From positions 1 through 64,000 of the forward strand of contig DATMZF010000025.1 of assembly GCA_035560555.1 (NCBI GenBank): a stretch of 64,000 nt of DNA, written 5' to 3'. This document shows, one piece after another, positions 25,435-33,469 of this stretch. The DNA is from UBA11090 sp035560555 (lineage in GTDB: Bacteria > Spirochaetota > Spirochaetia > Treponematales > Rectinemataceae). Under the pieces are notes generated by a model. It ran no database searches, was not told the DNA's origin, and saw nothing but the letters and a program-made list of their open reading frames with translations. The first letter of the stretch is position 1. The number at the start of each line of letters is the position of its first letter. A program made the translations under genes and the position numbers.

Positions 25435-26517
25435 TTATTTCGCCCCCGCCACCTTCCTGAGTTCGTCCATCCAGGGGGTGATATTGTCGGTGTTGAGCCC
25501 GTACCCTTTGATGAGGGTGCCGAGGTTGGTCACGTTCGCCTCGGGGGTGAGCTGGTCGGCGAGGATGACGGAGGGCTGGAGGATATACTGCTCGGGCGTG
25601 GCGTCGCCGTTGAGCTTTTCCGCCATCAGGCGTATCGCCGAGATTCCGACGTTGGAGAAGTGCGTGGCTACGCAGGCTTTCCAGATCTTGTCGGACGACC
25701 GCATGAAGTTGATGTCCTGGTTAGAAATGTCGATCGAGACGAGGGGGATGTCGCCGCGGTTCGCCTCGATGAGGGCTTTGTAGGCGCCGCGGGCGTAGGC
25801 GTCGTAGGCGCTCCAGATCACATCCACCGTGCCCTTCGGGTACTTGGGCAGTATGGAGGACACGACCATGGCGATGGAGCCTTCGGAGTCGGCGGGGTTG
25901 GAGGGGCCGAGGACCTCGAGGGTCTTTATCTTTCCGGCCTGCTCGTACTTGAGATAGGTTTCCTGTCTCCTGTCGAAGGGAGGGATGCCGGGGCCGCGCC
26001 ACAGCTTGAGGACCTTGATTGGCCGGGGCTTGTCTTTGAGCAGCACGTCGAGGATGTAGTCGAGGGTGAGGCGCGCCATTTCCTGATCGCTCTGGAAGGT
26101 GGTGGTGACGCCTGGTACGCCTTTGCCCGCCGAATCGGCGATCACGGTGTCGAAGGTGACGACCTTGATGCCCTTGGCGGCGACGTTCTTCACGAGGTCG
26201 TAGGAATACTGGGGCTTGCCGTGGGAGATGATCATGCCCTGGTAGCCCTGCTGGGCGCACTGGTTGACGATATCCTGGAAGCGGACATCGTCGCCGTCGG
26301 CGGTGAAAACGTCCACTTTGATGCCGTAGAGGGCTCCTTCCTTGACGGCTCCGTCGAACGCCATCTTGAAGATCTCGGTGGAAGTCCCATTGAGTACATA
26401 GGCGACTTTGTACCCCTTGGTCTTGAACTGCTGGCCGATCTGCTTGGCGTCGGCGCTGGTGAACAGCATGACCGATGCCAGGGCGAGGATCGCGAGAACG
26501 GTGATCGATCGCTTCAA
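25435..26517 (-). CDS. Periplasmic sugar-binding protein (RbsB type)
   Basis: A 360-residue exported protein: signal peptide MKRSITVLAILALASVMLF... followed by a type I periplasmic binding fold (VAYVLNGTSTEIFKMAFDGA near the start, then VDVFTADGDDVRFQDIVNQC). TTG at 26517 is chosen because AGGAGG lies exactly six bases upstream. A GTG at 26547 is open too but would place the ribosome site inside the gene. It delivers the sugar to the permease and ATPase encoded downstream. It lies 26 bases after the SorC regulator in the same operon. Confidence 0.85.
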   Translation of the reverse strand: MKRSITVLAILALASVMLFTSADAKQIGQQFKTKGYKVAYVLNGTSTEIFKMAFDGAVKEGALYGIKVDVFTADGDDVRFQDIVNQCAQQGYQGMIISHGKPQYSYDLVKNVAAKGIKVVTFDTVIADSAGKGVPGVTTTFQSDQEMARLTLDYILDVLLKDKPRPIKVLKLWRGPGIPPFDRRQETYLKYEQAGKIKTLEVLGPSNPADSEGSIAMVVSSILPKYPKGTVDVIWSAYDAYARGAYKALIEANRGDIPLVSIDISNQDINFMRSSDKIWKACVATHFSNVGISAIRLMAEKLNGDATPEQYILQPSVILADQLTPEANVTNLGTLIKGYGLNTDNITPWMDELRKVAGAK

Positions 26518-26543
26518 TTTCTGCCTCCTGAATTTATGGACAC

Positions 26544-27485
26544 TCACCGTGTCCTAAATGCCTCTATAGCGGCTGACGCCGTTTTCTCGTCGGTAACGAT
26601 GCCCGATATCAGTTTCCCCCTGATGGCGCCGGCGATGGCGAGAACCTTGTCCTCTCCGTAGGCCACCGCCGTCACGGGACAGCGCAGCGGGACGTCGGCG
26701 GTGACCGAGCGTTCCTCGACAGCCGAGGGAACGCGCGCGCCGTCGAGGGTGAAGAAGTGGGTGAAGACATCGCCCACAGCCCCTCGCGAGGCCAGTTCCT
26801 CGATGTCCTTCGCGGTGATGAAGCCCCTGCTGACGAGAACGGAGTTTTTGACCGAGCCCAAACCTATCATGGCGCAGTCCACGGCGTTGGCCATGGAGAG
26901 GATGGAGGCGAGGACGTGGTCGTTTCTCATGATGTGGGCGGTTTCCTTCGTAGAGGCGATGGCGGGCGCCCAGATATGGAAGTAGTCGATGCCCAGGCTC
27001 CTGGAGAGGAGGATGCCGCTAGAGCTCGGGTTAGAGGCGTTTACCGCGTAGTTGGGCATGGTGCTTCCGGTGAGGGAAACTATACGCTTCACGGCCAGCT
27101 TCTTGGGAGCCTCCACGAGCGCGAGGCTGGCCGAGAGGGCGCGGCTCGAGCCTAAGCCGATGCTCTCGTACCGCTTGCACATGTCGGCGAAACGAAGGGC
27201 GGCGGCGTAGGCGACATTGTCGCCGGGGTTAGCGCCCGAGGGAACGATCGTGATGTCGGTGAGGCCGGTGGCTTCGGAAAATTCCTTCTCGAGTTCGAAG
27301 AGAGACACATAGCGCCGGGCGATCTTTATCTCGACGATTTTCCGCTCGCGGATGACCTTGAGGAGGCGGACGACCTTGATGCGCGGAATGCCGAGCAGCT
27401 CCCCGATTTCCTGCTGGCTCTTGTCTTCGTAGTAGTAGAGCCAGGCGATCCTCGTAAGGAGTGAATTGTTCAAATGTTCATCCAT
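26544..27485 (-). CDS. SorC/DeoR-type transcriptional regulator of the salvage operon
   Basis: A 313-residue protein with an N-terminal helix-turn-helix (QEIGELLGIPRIKVVRLLKVIRER, residues about 24-47) and a C-terminal SorC-like sugar-phosphate-binding domain (IGLGSSRALSASLAL, TGSTMPN, MIGLGSV). SorC members respond to phosphorylated sugars, so methylthioribose or deoxyribose phosphates are plausible effectors. The ATG at 27485 comes only 7 bases after the CATACT -10 element and has no ribosome-binding site, so its mRNA may be leaderless. Three TGTTCA words around the start may be its own operator. Confidence 0.85.
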   Translation of the reverse strand: MDEHLNNSLLTRIAWLYYYEDKSQQEIGELLGIPRIKVVRLLKVIRERKIVEIKIARRYVSLFELEKEFSEATGLTDITIVPSGANPGDNVAYAAALRFADMCKRYESIGLGSSRALSASLALVEAPKKLAVKRIVSLTGSTMPNYAVNASNPSSSGILLSRSLGIDYFHIWAPAIASTKETAHIMRNDHVLASILSMANAVDCAMIGLGSVKNSVLVSRGFITAKDIEELASRGAVGDVFTHFFTLDGARVPSAVEERSVTADVPLRCPVTAVAYGEDKVLAIAGAIRGKLISGIVTDEKTASAAIEAFRTR

Positions 27486-27521
27486 ATGTTCAAGTATGCA
27501 ACCGCTTCGCGAACCTGTCAA
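27467..27521 (-). promoter_or_regulatory. Promoter and TGTTCA operator cluster of the salvage operon
   Basis: On the minus strand TTGACA (27521-27516) and CATACT (27498-27493) are spaced by 17 bases. Three copies of TGAACA (written TGTTCA on the plus strand, at 27467, 27475 and 27487) lie just downstream of the -10 and over the start codon. The same word occurs in the promoter of the EamA gene. Confidence 0.65.
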
Positions 27522-27581
27522 GAAAATATTTCACCATAATTATTGGCTTGTAAACTTTATAGCTCACGCTTTCAGCGTCAC

Positions 27582-29414
27582 TTAGGCGAAACCTGAGAGG
27601 TCGAGTTCTTTCAGTTTAGCCTCGGTCGGAATTCCGTCACCGGTCCAACCCCGCAGCGCGTAGTAACGGTCCAGTGAGGCCTCGAAGTCGGAGGGGAGGT
27701 TCTGTCCCGCCCCGCCACCCTTGGGTTCGGTGAGTATCCGCTTGGGAAGATGGTCATCCTTCCTGGAAATGCCCCGGGACACGTTGTAGAGGCGCTTGAG
27801 GTTGAAGATGCGTTCGCCAGCCCTGAGGAATTCCTCTAGCCCCATGTCCCAGCCCGTGGCAAACTTGAGCCAATCGAGTGCCTGGGTCGCGCTGTTGCCG
27901 CCGCCGATGGAGAATTTGCAGAGCTTGAGGCTGTCCATGAGGCTCATGAAGTTCTGGCTGGCGATGACGAGTTCGGGCTTGCGCTCCTTTCCGAAGCGGT
28001 CCTGCGGGCTGTCGAATCCAAGTTCGGGAAAGGTGAGGCGCCGTTCGTAGCCGTAGGTCATGCCCTGGAGGTGGCAGGCTCCGCGGTTGGCCGTGGCGTA
28101 GGAGAGGGCCATGCTATTGAAGGCCCGGGGATCGTGGCCGGGAAATTCGAGGCCCTTGACGTGGACGGCGTAGTCGGGGCTGCCGAGCTTATGGCTGGCG
28201 CTGGCCACGCCTTCGCCGAGGAGGGCGCCGATGCCTTTTTTCGCGCCGATGAGGTCGATGAGTTCAACGAGGGCGGTCCCGCTGCCCCATGCCGGGACGA
28301 CGCCGGAGAGATCCTGGCCCCGGATATGGCCTTTCTCGTAGGCTTCCATGAGGAAGGCGATGGCGCTACCGGCCGAAATGGTGTCGATACCGTAGCGGTT
28401 GGCCTTTTCGTTGGCCGTCATGATGGCTTCGATGTCATCGATCATGCAGTTGGCGCCGAGGAGGGAGAGAGTTTCGTATTCGGGGCCTCCGCCGAGGCTG
28501 CCGTCGGAGAGCTGGACGACGCGACCGCAGCCGATGGGGCACATGGTACAGAAGAAGCGCTTTTTCAGGCGACCCGATTCGGCCATGCGCTGGCCCGATA
28601 TGGACGCGATGTCGATGTCGGCGACGCCCAGGGACCAGTTCTTGACGGGCACGTCGCCCATCTCGTAGAAGCCGCCGAGGGAGCCGGCCGTGCCGAATTT
28701 GCCCATCGCCTCCGTGGCCGTGGCCATATTCCGGGCCACCTCGCGGGCGACTTCCTTGAGGGCGGCGGCGTCGTGGATCGCGCGAGGCGCCTTGGACGCG
28801 GGCGCGGCGACGACAGCTTTCAGTTTCTTGGAGCCCATGACGGCCCCGAGGCCGCAGCGGCCGGCCATGCGGGCGTCCCTGCCGTCATGGGCGACACAGG
28901 CGATGCTCACCATGCGTTCGCCCGCGACGCCGATGCAGGCGGTTTCGGAGCCCGGATATTTTTGGCTGTAATGGTCGTAGGTGTCGAAGGTGTCGCGGCC
29001 CCAGACGGCGGCCGCGTCTTCGACGCGGCCGCCCGTCTCGGTGACCACGAGGGTGACAGGCTTTCCCGAGGCGCCGCTGATGACGAGGAAGTCGAAGCCC
29101 GTGTTCCTGAAAACCGAACCCCAGGCCCCTCCCACGTCCGATTCGGCGAAAAGGCCGGTGAGCGGCGAGAGGGCCGCGACCTCGTGTCGCCCGGAGGTGG
29201 GGGCCGGAGTACCGCAGAGGGGGCCAAGAGCGAAGATGAGGGGATTGGCCGGATCGAGGGGGCCAACACCCGCCGGCGCGTGGCGGGAAAAAAGCCAGGC
29301 TGCGACGCCGGAGCCGCCTATGAACGAACGCAGCGGCCGCTCATCGAGGATTTCGGTCTTCGACGTTCCCGACGAGAGATCCACGATGAGGGTTTTCCCG
29401 TAGGCGATATCCAT
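27582..29414 (-). CDS. Aldehyde ferredoxin oxidoreductase (AOR family, tungsten/molybdopterin)
   Basis: A 610-residue enzyme with the AOR order: N-terminal pterin-binding region (FIGGSGVAAWLF, AGRCGLGAVMGSKKLKA). The [4Fe-4S] ligands are CTMCPIGC at about 291-298 and a fourth Cys in LKLCKFS at about 497. NRYGIDTISAGSAIAF lies at the cofactor site. Family members oxidise aldehydes to acids with ferredoxin as acceptor and are oxygen-sensitive. It follows the EamA gene by 12 bases, with AGGAGG before the ATG. Placed upstream of an operon whose aldolase should release a small aldehyde, it may oxidise that product. A 64-base piece of this gene recurs at 47883. Confidence 0.88.
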   Translation of the reverse strand: MDIAYGKTLIVDLSSGTSKTEILDERPLRSFIGGSGVAAWLFSRHAPAGVGPLDPANPLIFALGPLCGTPAPTSGRHEVAALSPLTGLFAESDVGGAWGSVFRNTGFDFLVISGASGKPVTLVVTETGGRVEDAAAVWGRDTFDTYDHYSQKYPGSETACIGVAGERMVSIACVAHDGRDARMAGRCGLGAVMGSKKLKAVVAAPASKAPRAIHDAAALKEVAREVARNMATATEAMGKFGTAGSLGGFYEMGDVPVKNWSLGVADIDIASISGQRMAESGRLKKRFFCTMCPIGCGRVVQLSDGSLGGGPEYETLSLLGANCMIDDIEAIMTANEKANRYGIDTISAGSAIAFLMEAYEKGHIRGQDLSGVVPAWGSGTALVELIDLIGAKKGIGALLGEGVASASHKLGSPDYAVHVKGLEFPGHDPRAFNSMALSYATANRGACHLQGMTYGYERRLTFPELGFDSPQDRFGKERKPELVIASQNFMSLMDSLKLCKFSIGGGNSATQALDWLKFATGWDMGLEEFLRAGERIFNLKRLYNVSRGISRKDDHLPKRILTEPKGGGAGQNLPSDFEASLDRYYALRGWTGDGIPTEAKLKELDLSGFA

Positions 29415-29426
29415 TGTCGACCTCCT

Positions 29427-30401
29427 TTAGTTCCCGATGGGCTCGATTTCGGCGTTCGTTCGCGCCGCCCGCTCTTTTTTCTGCGACAGCATGTAGAGTG
29501 TGACGGTGGCCATGACGATGAATGCCCCCAGGCCCTGCAGGAAGGAGCTGATTCCCTCGCCCAAGAGGATCCAGGAGAAAGCTATGGTGCTCGTGAGCCG
29601 CCATGCCTGGATGGTCGAATAGGTGGCGGCGCCCAGATGCTTCACCGAATTGTTCTGCAGGATCGTGCCCAACAGAAGGACGACGATGGCGAAGGCGAGG
29701 TAGGCGGCGATGCCCGAAAGCGGCAGGGTAAGCCAGGGTCTCCAGTCTTCGCCGACGCCTATGCTTCCCGCCGACATGCAGACCGCGAGCGATATGAACT
29801 GCACGAAGGCGAGGGTCTCCGAAGATGCCCCCTTCTTCATCGTGGACTTGATGGCCAGCATGAGAAAGGCGAGGAGGACGGCGCCCACGATGGAGAGGCC
29901 GATGCCGACCCAATTGGCGGCGGGTGAAACCTTCGAGGCCGAACCCGGGTTCCCCGCGCCCAAAATCATGAGGAGCGAGCCAGAGAGGGAACAGCAGAGC
30001 GCGAGAACCGTGTGCTTCGGCAGGCTTTCCTTGAGGAAAGTCGCGCTGAGGAAGGCCACGATGAAGGGCGCGAGCAGCGAGAAGAGCTGGACGTTCGTGG
30101 CGTAGGTGAGGCGGGCAGCGTAGAGATTGAGAAGGCCCCGCGACACGACGATGAGGGCGTAGACGAGGAAGTCCTTGAACCCGATGGTCTTCATGTCTAT
30201 TTTGCGGATCATCATCGCGAGGATGACGGCGACGGCCAGGATGTTCGTCATGGCCGAGAGACTCATGGTGCCTATGTGATGGGTGTTCTGAAGGTAGCGC
30301 GCGAGGACGGGGTAGCCGCCCCAGGCCGTGTGGGAGATGAGAGCGAGCACGATCCAGGGCGTCATTGTTTTCGCTGGAGCGCGGTTGGGCATCATGTTCA
30401 T
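29427..30401 (-). CDS. EamA/DMT-family transporter
   Basis: A 324-residue membrane protein with ten likely hydrophobic segments and two EamA-type halves (for example LALISHTAWGGYPVLARY near the start and YSTIQAWRLTSTIAFSWILLGE in the second half). ATG at 30401 has AGGT eight bases upstream; the frame is open further to 30449. Drug/metabolite transporters export or import small solutes. Co-transcription with the aldehyde oxidoreductase suggests it moves that enzyme's substrate or acid product, which is only an inference. Confidence 0.75.
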   Translation of the reverse strand: MNMMPNRAPAKTMTPWIVLALISHTAWGGYPVLARYLQNTHHIGTMSLSAMTNILAVAVILAMMIRKIDMKTIGFKDFLVYALIVVSRGLLNLYAARLTYATNVQLFSLLAPFIVAFLSATFLKESLPKHTVLALCCSLSGSLLMILGAGNPGSASKVSPAANWVGIGLSIVGAVLLAFLMLAIKSTMKKGASSETLAFVQFISLAVCMSAGSIGVGEDWRPWLTLPLSGIAAYLAFAIVVLLLGTILQNNSVKHLGAATYSTIQAWRLTSTIAFSWILLGEGISSFLQGLGAFIVMATVTLYMLSQKKERAARTNAEIEPIGN

Positions 30402-30449
30402 TTGTGCATACCTATGAACATATATCTCATCCATTAGCGTATCTGTCAA
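30394..30449 (-). promoter_or_regulatory. Promoter with TGTTCA inverted repeat for the EamA-AOR pair
   Basis: TTGACA on the minus strand at 30449-30444 is a full -35 match; TATATG at 30424-30419 is the best -10, with a long spacer of 19. ATGTTCAT (30394-30401) and ATGAACAT (30414-30421) form an 8-bp inverted repeat with 12 bases between, overlapping the -10 and the start codon. The half-site is the word found in the SorC operon promoter. Confidence 0.5.
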
Positions 30450-30535
30450 GTTTTATTTCTGGCGAGGAAAGGGGATTGGGCAAGAATCGGTTTAGGCAGA
30501 TCATTGTTTGATCTACTTCTTGATTTCCTTGTCGA

Positions 30536-30569
30536 GAAAAAAACAGGCTGCCCGCGCGGGCAGCCTGTT
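30536..30569 (-). terminator. Rho-independent terminator for the exported protein at 30593
   Basis: A 28-base perfect palindrome (arms AACAGGCTGCCCGC and complement) is followed, on the minus strand, by a run of T residues (30536-30543 reads AAAAAAAA on the plus strand). It sits 24 bases after the stop of 30593-31135. Confidence 0.85.
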
Positions 30570-30592
30570 GGGGATGACGTGAGGGTTGGGGT

Positions 30593-31135
30593 TTACTTGC
30601 CGTCCTTGTTATTGGAGTTTGAGCCGGCGCTGTCGTCGTTCTCGTCGTTTTTGTCGCCATCGCCTCTGTTTTTGCCGCCGGCTTTGTTTTCGCGCTCCTG
30701 TTTCATTTCCTTGAAGATATTCCCCTGGTGGTTGCCCCATTTCTGCTTGAAGGCGTGGAATTCGGGCGATCCGGGGGCTATGCCGATAGTCTGGGCGAGG
30801 ATGCCCCAGCCATGGCCTTCGACTCCGTCGGCCATGAGGATGGTTTCGGCGAGGGACTTTTCGGTGGCCTGGGAGATTTCCAGGGCGAGCCAGATTTCGC
30901 CGGGCGCGTAGCCTTGGGTGGAGAGGTCCTGGAGAACGACGAAGTCTACCTGGAATTCAACGCTGAGTCTGGCGAGCAAGGCTTCGAGGTCCTGTTCCCC
31001 CGCGTCGTTGACGAGCGTCAGTTCGTCGTCGAGATCGTCATCCTCGCCTGTGGTCTGGGCCGACAGGCCCAGGGCGGCTATGAAGGAAAAGGCCATTATC
31101 GCCATCATGGCGATGATTTTTATGTTTTTACGCAT
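30593..31135 (-). CDS. Exported protein of unknown function with acidic/Asn-rich tail
   Basis: A 180-residue protein with a clear signal peptide (MRKNIKIIAMMAIMAFSFIAALGLSA cut near residue 26). An acidic patch (TTGEDDDLDDELT) follows, then a helical middle (SLAETILMADGVEGHGWGIL) and a low-complexity tail rich in Lys, Asn, Asp and Gly. I recognise no family. It is divergent from the ECF sigma factor operon. Its tail resembles that of the exported protein at 32465, which suggests the two belong to one envelope-related regulon. GGAGG lies six bases before the ATG. Confidence 0.65.
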   Translation of the reverse strand: MRKNIKIIAMMAIMAFSFIAALGLSAQTTGEDDDLDDELTLVNDAGEQDLEALLARLSVEFQVDFVVLQDLSTQGYAPGEIWLALEISQATEKSLAETILMADGVEGHGWGILAQTIGIAPGSPEFHAFKQKWGNHQGNIFKEMKQERENKAGGKNRGDGDKNDENDDSAGSNSNNKDGK

Positions 31136-31237
31136 CGAGTACCTCCGTTGTTCTGTTTTGTGACTCTATTGGTGGATACGCGCGCCATTGAGGCGCGGTT
31201 GCAGGATTTGGTTCTGGCCGAATCGCCGAACGTTGGT

Positions 31238-31243
31238 TATACT
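31238..31243 (+). promoter_or_regulatory. -10 element directly abutting the sigma factor start
   Basis: TATACT ends 8 bases before the ATG at 31252. There is no Shine-Dalgarno sequence in the gap, so transcription would begin within a base or two of the start codon. No clear -35 hexamer is visible at the right distance. Confidence 0.35.
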
Positions 31244-31251
31244 TTGTTACT

Positions 31252-31839
31252 ATGACCGGCGATGCGCGCAACGACGATGACGAGGTGGTGGCCAGAGTAC
31301 TCTCGGGCGACCGGGAGGCTTACCGCTTCCTCGTGGATAGATATGGCAACAGGGTCGTGGCATTTTGTCGTTCCAGGATGAAGTCGGACGAGGACGCGCG
31401 GGACGCGGCGCAGGATGTTTTCGTGAGGGCTTTCGGTTCCCTGGCTTCGTTCAGGCAGGGGGAGAGTTTCCCCGCATGGCTTTTCGCGATAGCGGGAAAC
31501 CATGTGCGGACGAGATTCCGTCTTTTTTCCTCGGAGCGGCGCAAGACGGAGGCCGCGGGCATCGTGGCGGCGACGGCGGCTCCCACCGATCCAACCGAGG
31601 ATGTGGAGCGGACGTTGAATGGGGAGCTGCTCCGGCGCGCGGTTTCCGCTTTGCCGGTCGAGCTGCGTTGGCCGGTGGAGTTTTATTATTTCGCCGAGTT
31701 GTCGGTGGCGGAAACCGCGCGCGTCCTGGGCCTTGGCGAAGAGGCGGTGAAGACGAGGCTGTTCAGGGCGCGCAAGGCTCTTCGCCATTTGTTGGAAGGC
31801 AAGCAACCAAAAAGTGGTTCGCGAGGTATAACTCTATGA
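31252..31839 (+). CDS. ECF-type RNA polymerase sigma factor
   Basis: A 195-residue sigma-70 family protein. Region 2 reads VARVLSGDREAYRFLVDRYGNRVVAFCRSRM...DAAQDVFVRAF. Region 4 reads LPVELRWPVEFYYFAELSVAETARVLGLGEEAVKTRLFRARKAL with its helix-turn-helix. The N-terminus starts exactly where ECF factors usually do. It overlaps the anti-sigma gene by 4 bp. The lack of a ribosome site and the -10-like TATACT eight bases upstream suggest a leaderless message. Its target promoters are not known. Confidence 0.9.
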   Translation: MTGDARNDDDEVVARVLSGDREAYRFLVDRYGNRVVAFCRSRMKSDEDARDAAQDVFVRAFGSLASFRQGESFPAWLFAIAGNHVRTRFRLFSSERRKTEAAGIVAATAAPTDPTEDVERTLNGELLRRAVSALPVELRWPVEFYYFAELSVAETARVLGLGEEAVKTRLFRARKALRHLLEGKQPKSGSRGITL

Positions 31840-32459
31840 TGAACTGTTCCAAAGCACATTTATTCGTCGAAGCGTGGGAAGAAGGCGGAAAGACGCTCGA
31901 CGATCCGGAAGAATTCCGGGCACATCTCGAAAGTTGTCCGGATTGCGCGGAGTGCTACGACTCGCTCCTGCCCTTGATAGAGAGGGACTGTGGGGCGGAG
32001 CGATCCGGCGAGGTTCATCGCGCGGCCAGCTGCCTGGAGCCTGCCGCCGCCGGTCTGTCGGACGAGGTGCTGAAAGCTATCGGCAGTCCAAGGCGCCATG
32101 TGCTCGTCCTGAAGCCGGTGCTCGCCTTCGCGGCGGCGGCCATTTTCGTCGTCGGCCTGGGGTTGGGCATCTTTTTCACGAGAATGGACAGGGACACCGT
32201 CACGGTGAGCTTCGTGCTCGATGCCCCCAACGCCAGTTCGGTGTATCTGGCCGGCGACTTCAACTCCTGGAGCGGCGAGGGGTATCAACTCCACCGCACC
32301 GGATCCGGCGGCAAGTGGGAAATCAGCGTGCCTCTCAAGAAGGGCAAGGTCTATGTCTACAACTTCATTCTCGATGGCACCACCTGGATCGCCGATCCGG
32401 AAGTTCCCACGAAGATCGATGATGGATTCGGAGGCTCGGGGAGTCTCCTGAGGTTATAA
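31836..32459 (+). CDS. Zinc-finger anti-sigma factor with C-terminal CBM48/AMPK-type domain
   Basis: A 207-residue membrane protein. The N-terminal H30-x3-C34-x2-C37 (AHLESCPDC) is the zinc anti-sigma motif. One hydrophobic segment (VLAFAAAAIFVVGLGLGIFF) lies at about 92-112. The outer part (VTVSFVLDAPNASSVYLAGDFNSW, then KKGKVYVYNFILDGTTWIADPE) is a glycogen-binding-like immunoglobulin fold of the CBM48/AMPK-beta type. The expected topology puts the zinc domain inside, holding the sigma factor, and the CBM-like domain outside, possibly sensing a glycan. ATG at 31836 overlaps the sigma stop; AGGT lies upstream. Confidence 0.85.
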   Translation: MMNCSKAHLFVEAWEEGGKTLDDPEEFRAHLESCPDCAECYDSLLPLIERDCGAERSGEVHRAASCLEPAAAGLSDEVLKAIGSPRRHVLVLKPVLAFAAAAIFVVGLGLGIFFTRMDRDTVTVSFVLDAPNASSVYLAGDFNSWSGEGYQLHRTGSGGKWEISVPLKKGKVYVYNFILDGTTWIADPEVPTKIDDGFGGSGSLLRL

Positions 32460-32464
32460 AAAGT

Positions 32465-33241
32465 ATGAAGAAGCTGGGACTTCACGGAACGCTCCAGATT
32501 GGTCTCGCGCTCCTCCTCGTCGCCTTGTTTCCCGCCGACATCGCGGCCCAGGATTTGAAGGCCTGGTTCGCGAAGCCGGCCAATCAGGCCGCCTACGGCG
32601 CCATCGCCACCGAAGCCCAGATTCTGGCCGAGGCCATTAAAAAAGCCTCGCTTTCCGACTCCCTCATCGCGACGAGACTCGAGGAAGCGGCCAAGAAACG
32701 CATTCCGGCGACGGTTCTCATCGCCACCCTAAAGGAAGATACGGCGCGTTATCTCATCGTTTCCGACGCTCTGCGACTCCGGGACCTTCAGCCCAAAAAC
32801 GAAAAACAGGCGACCGCCATGGTCGAGCAAATAGCCCTGCTTCTCAGGGCCGGCATCGAAAGGAATGAACTGGGGGCCGCGCTGGACGCGGCGGTGTCCA
32901 AATTGGGTAAGGTCGCGGGCGGCAAGCCCGCCGTTTCGAGGGCCATAGCCGCGCTGTCGGTTGTCGCCAACGCGAGAGCCGAGTACGTCATGAGCGAGGA
33001 GGAGAGCCTTCTGCTCGTCATCACGCTCGTGGAGAGCGATTTGTCCGATAAAAAGATGGACTCCGTGCTCGCCTTCATCAAGAACGTGATCGCGAAGGGG
33101 GGGTCGGTGAGCGATGCCCTGGACGCGATCGTCGAGCAGGAGCTCAAAAAGAAGGCCGCAGACGCCAAGGCTAAGGCCAAGTCGGAAGAAAAGTCCAAGA
33201 TCAAGGAAAATCAGGGCAATTCGGGCAAGAGCGGAAAGTAG
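32465..33241 (+). CDS. Exported helical protein of unknown function, third gene of the sigma operon
   Basis: A 258-residue protein with a signal peptide (LQIGLALLLVALFPADIAAQ), then Ala/Leu-rich helices and a Lys-rich tail ending in GNSGKSGK. It contains repeated hydrophobic helix patterns (ATRLEEAAKKRIPATVLIATL; LDAAVSKLGKVAGG) but no domain I recognise. It follows the anti-sigma gene by 5 bases. Its tail composition resembles that of 30593-31135. It may be the effector or substrate of the sigma/anti-sigma pair, which is a guess from position only. Confidence 0.65.
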   Translation: MKKLGLHGTLQIGLALLLVALFPADIAAQDLKAWFAKPANQAAYGAIATEAQILAEAIKKASLSDSLIATRLEEAAKKRIPATVLIATLKEDTARYLIVSDALRLRDLQPKNEKQATAMVEQIALLLRAGIERNELGAALDAAVSKLGKVAGGKPAVSRAIAALSVVANARAEYVMSEEESLLLVITLVESDLSDKKMDSVLAFIKNVIAKGGSVSDALDAIVEQELKKKAADAKAKAKSEEKSKIKENQGNSGKSGK

Positions 33242-33291
33242 GATAAAAGCGCTCGCCTCGCGATAGAGATGTCGCCGTATTTGCGATCTAG

Positions 33292-33320
33292 TTGAACAAC
33301 CGCAACCAATGCGCTATACT
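33292..33320 (+). promoter_or_regulatory. Promoter for the DEAD-box helicase gene
   Basis: TTGAAC (33292-33297) and TATACT (33315-33320) are 17 bases apart. The implied 5' leader is about 140 bases, a length often seen for cold-inducible RNA helicase genes. Confidence 0.5.
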
Positions 33321-33469
33321 GCAGTAAATTCACCGATTGGCGTCGCATGAATCGTTTATACCATGTATAATTCGAACGCCATCGTTTTGAGCTCGCTTCG
33401 GCCATCCGGTATGGCTCCGACCTTGATTGACCAGGTTCATGCTGTTCAAGCAAAACTATAGGATTCTCA

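Noticed and set aside
28071..29927. A 618-codon plus-strand frame opposite the aldehyde oxidoreductase and EamA genes
   Set aside because: High-GC third-position bias of the true minus-strand genes keeps this frame open. It has no start site and no domain, and it crosses two well-supported genes.
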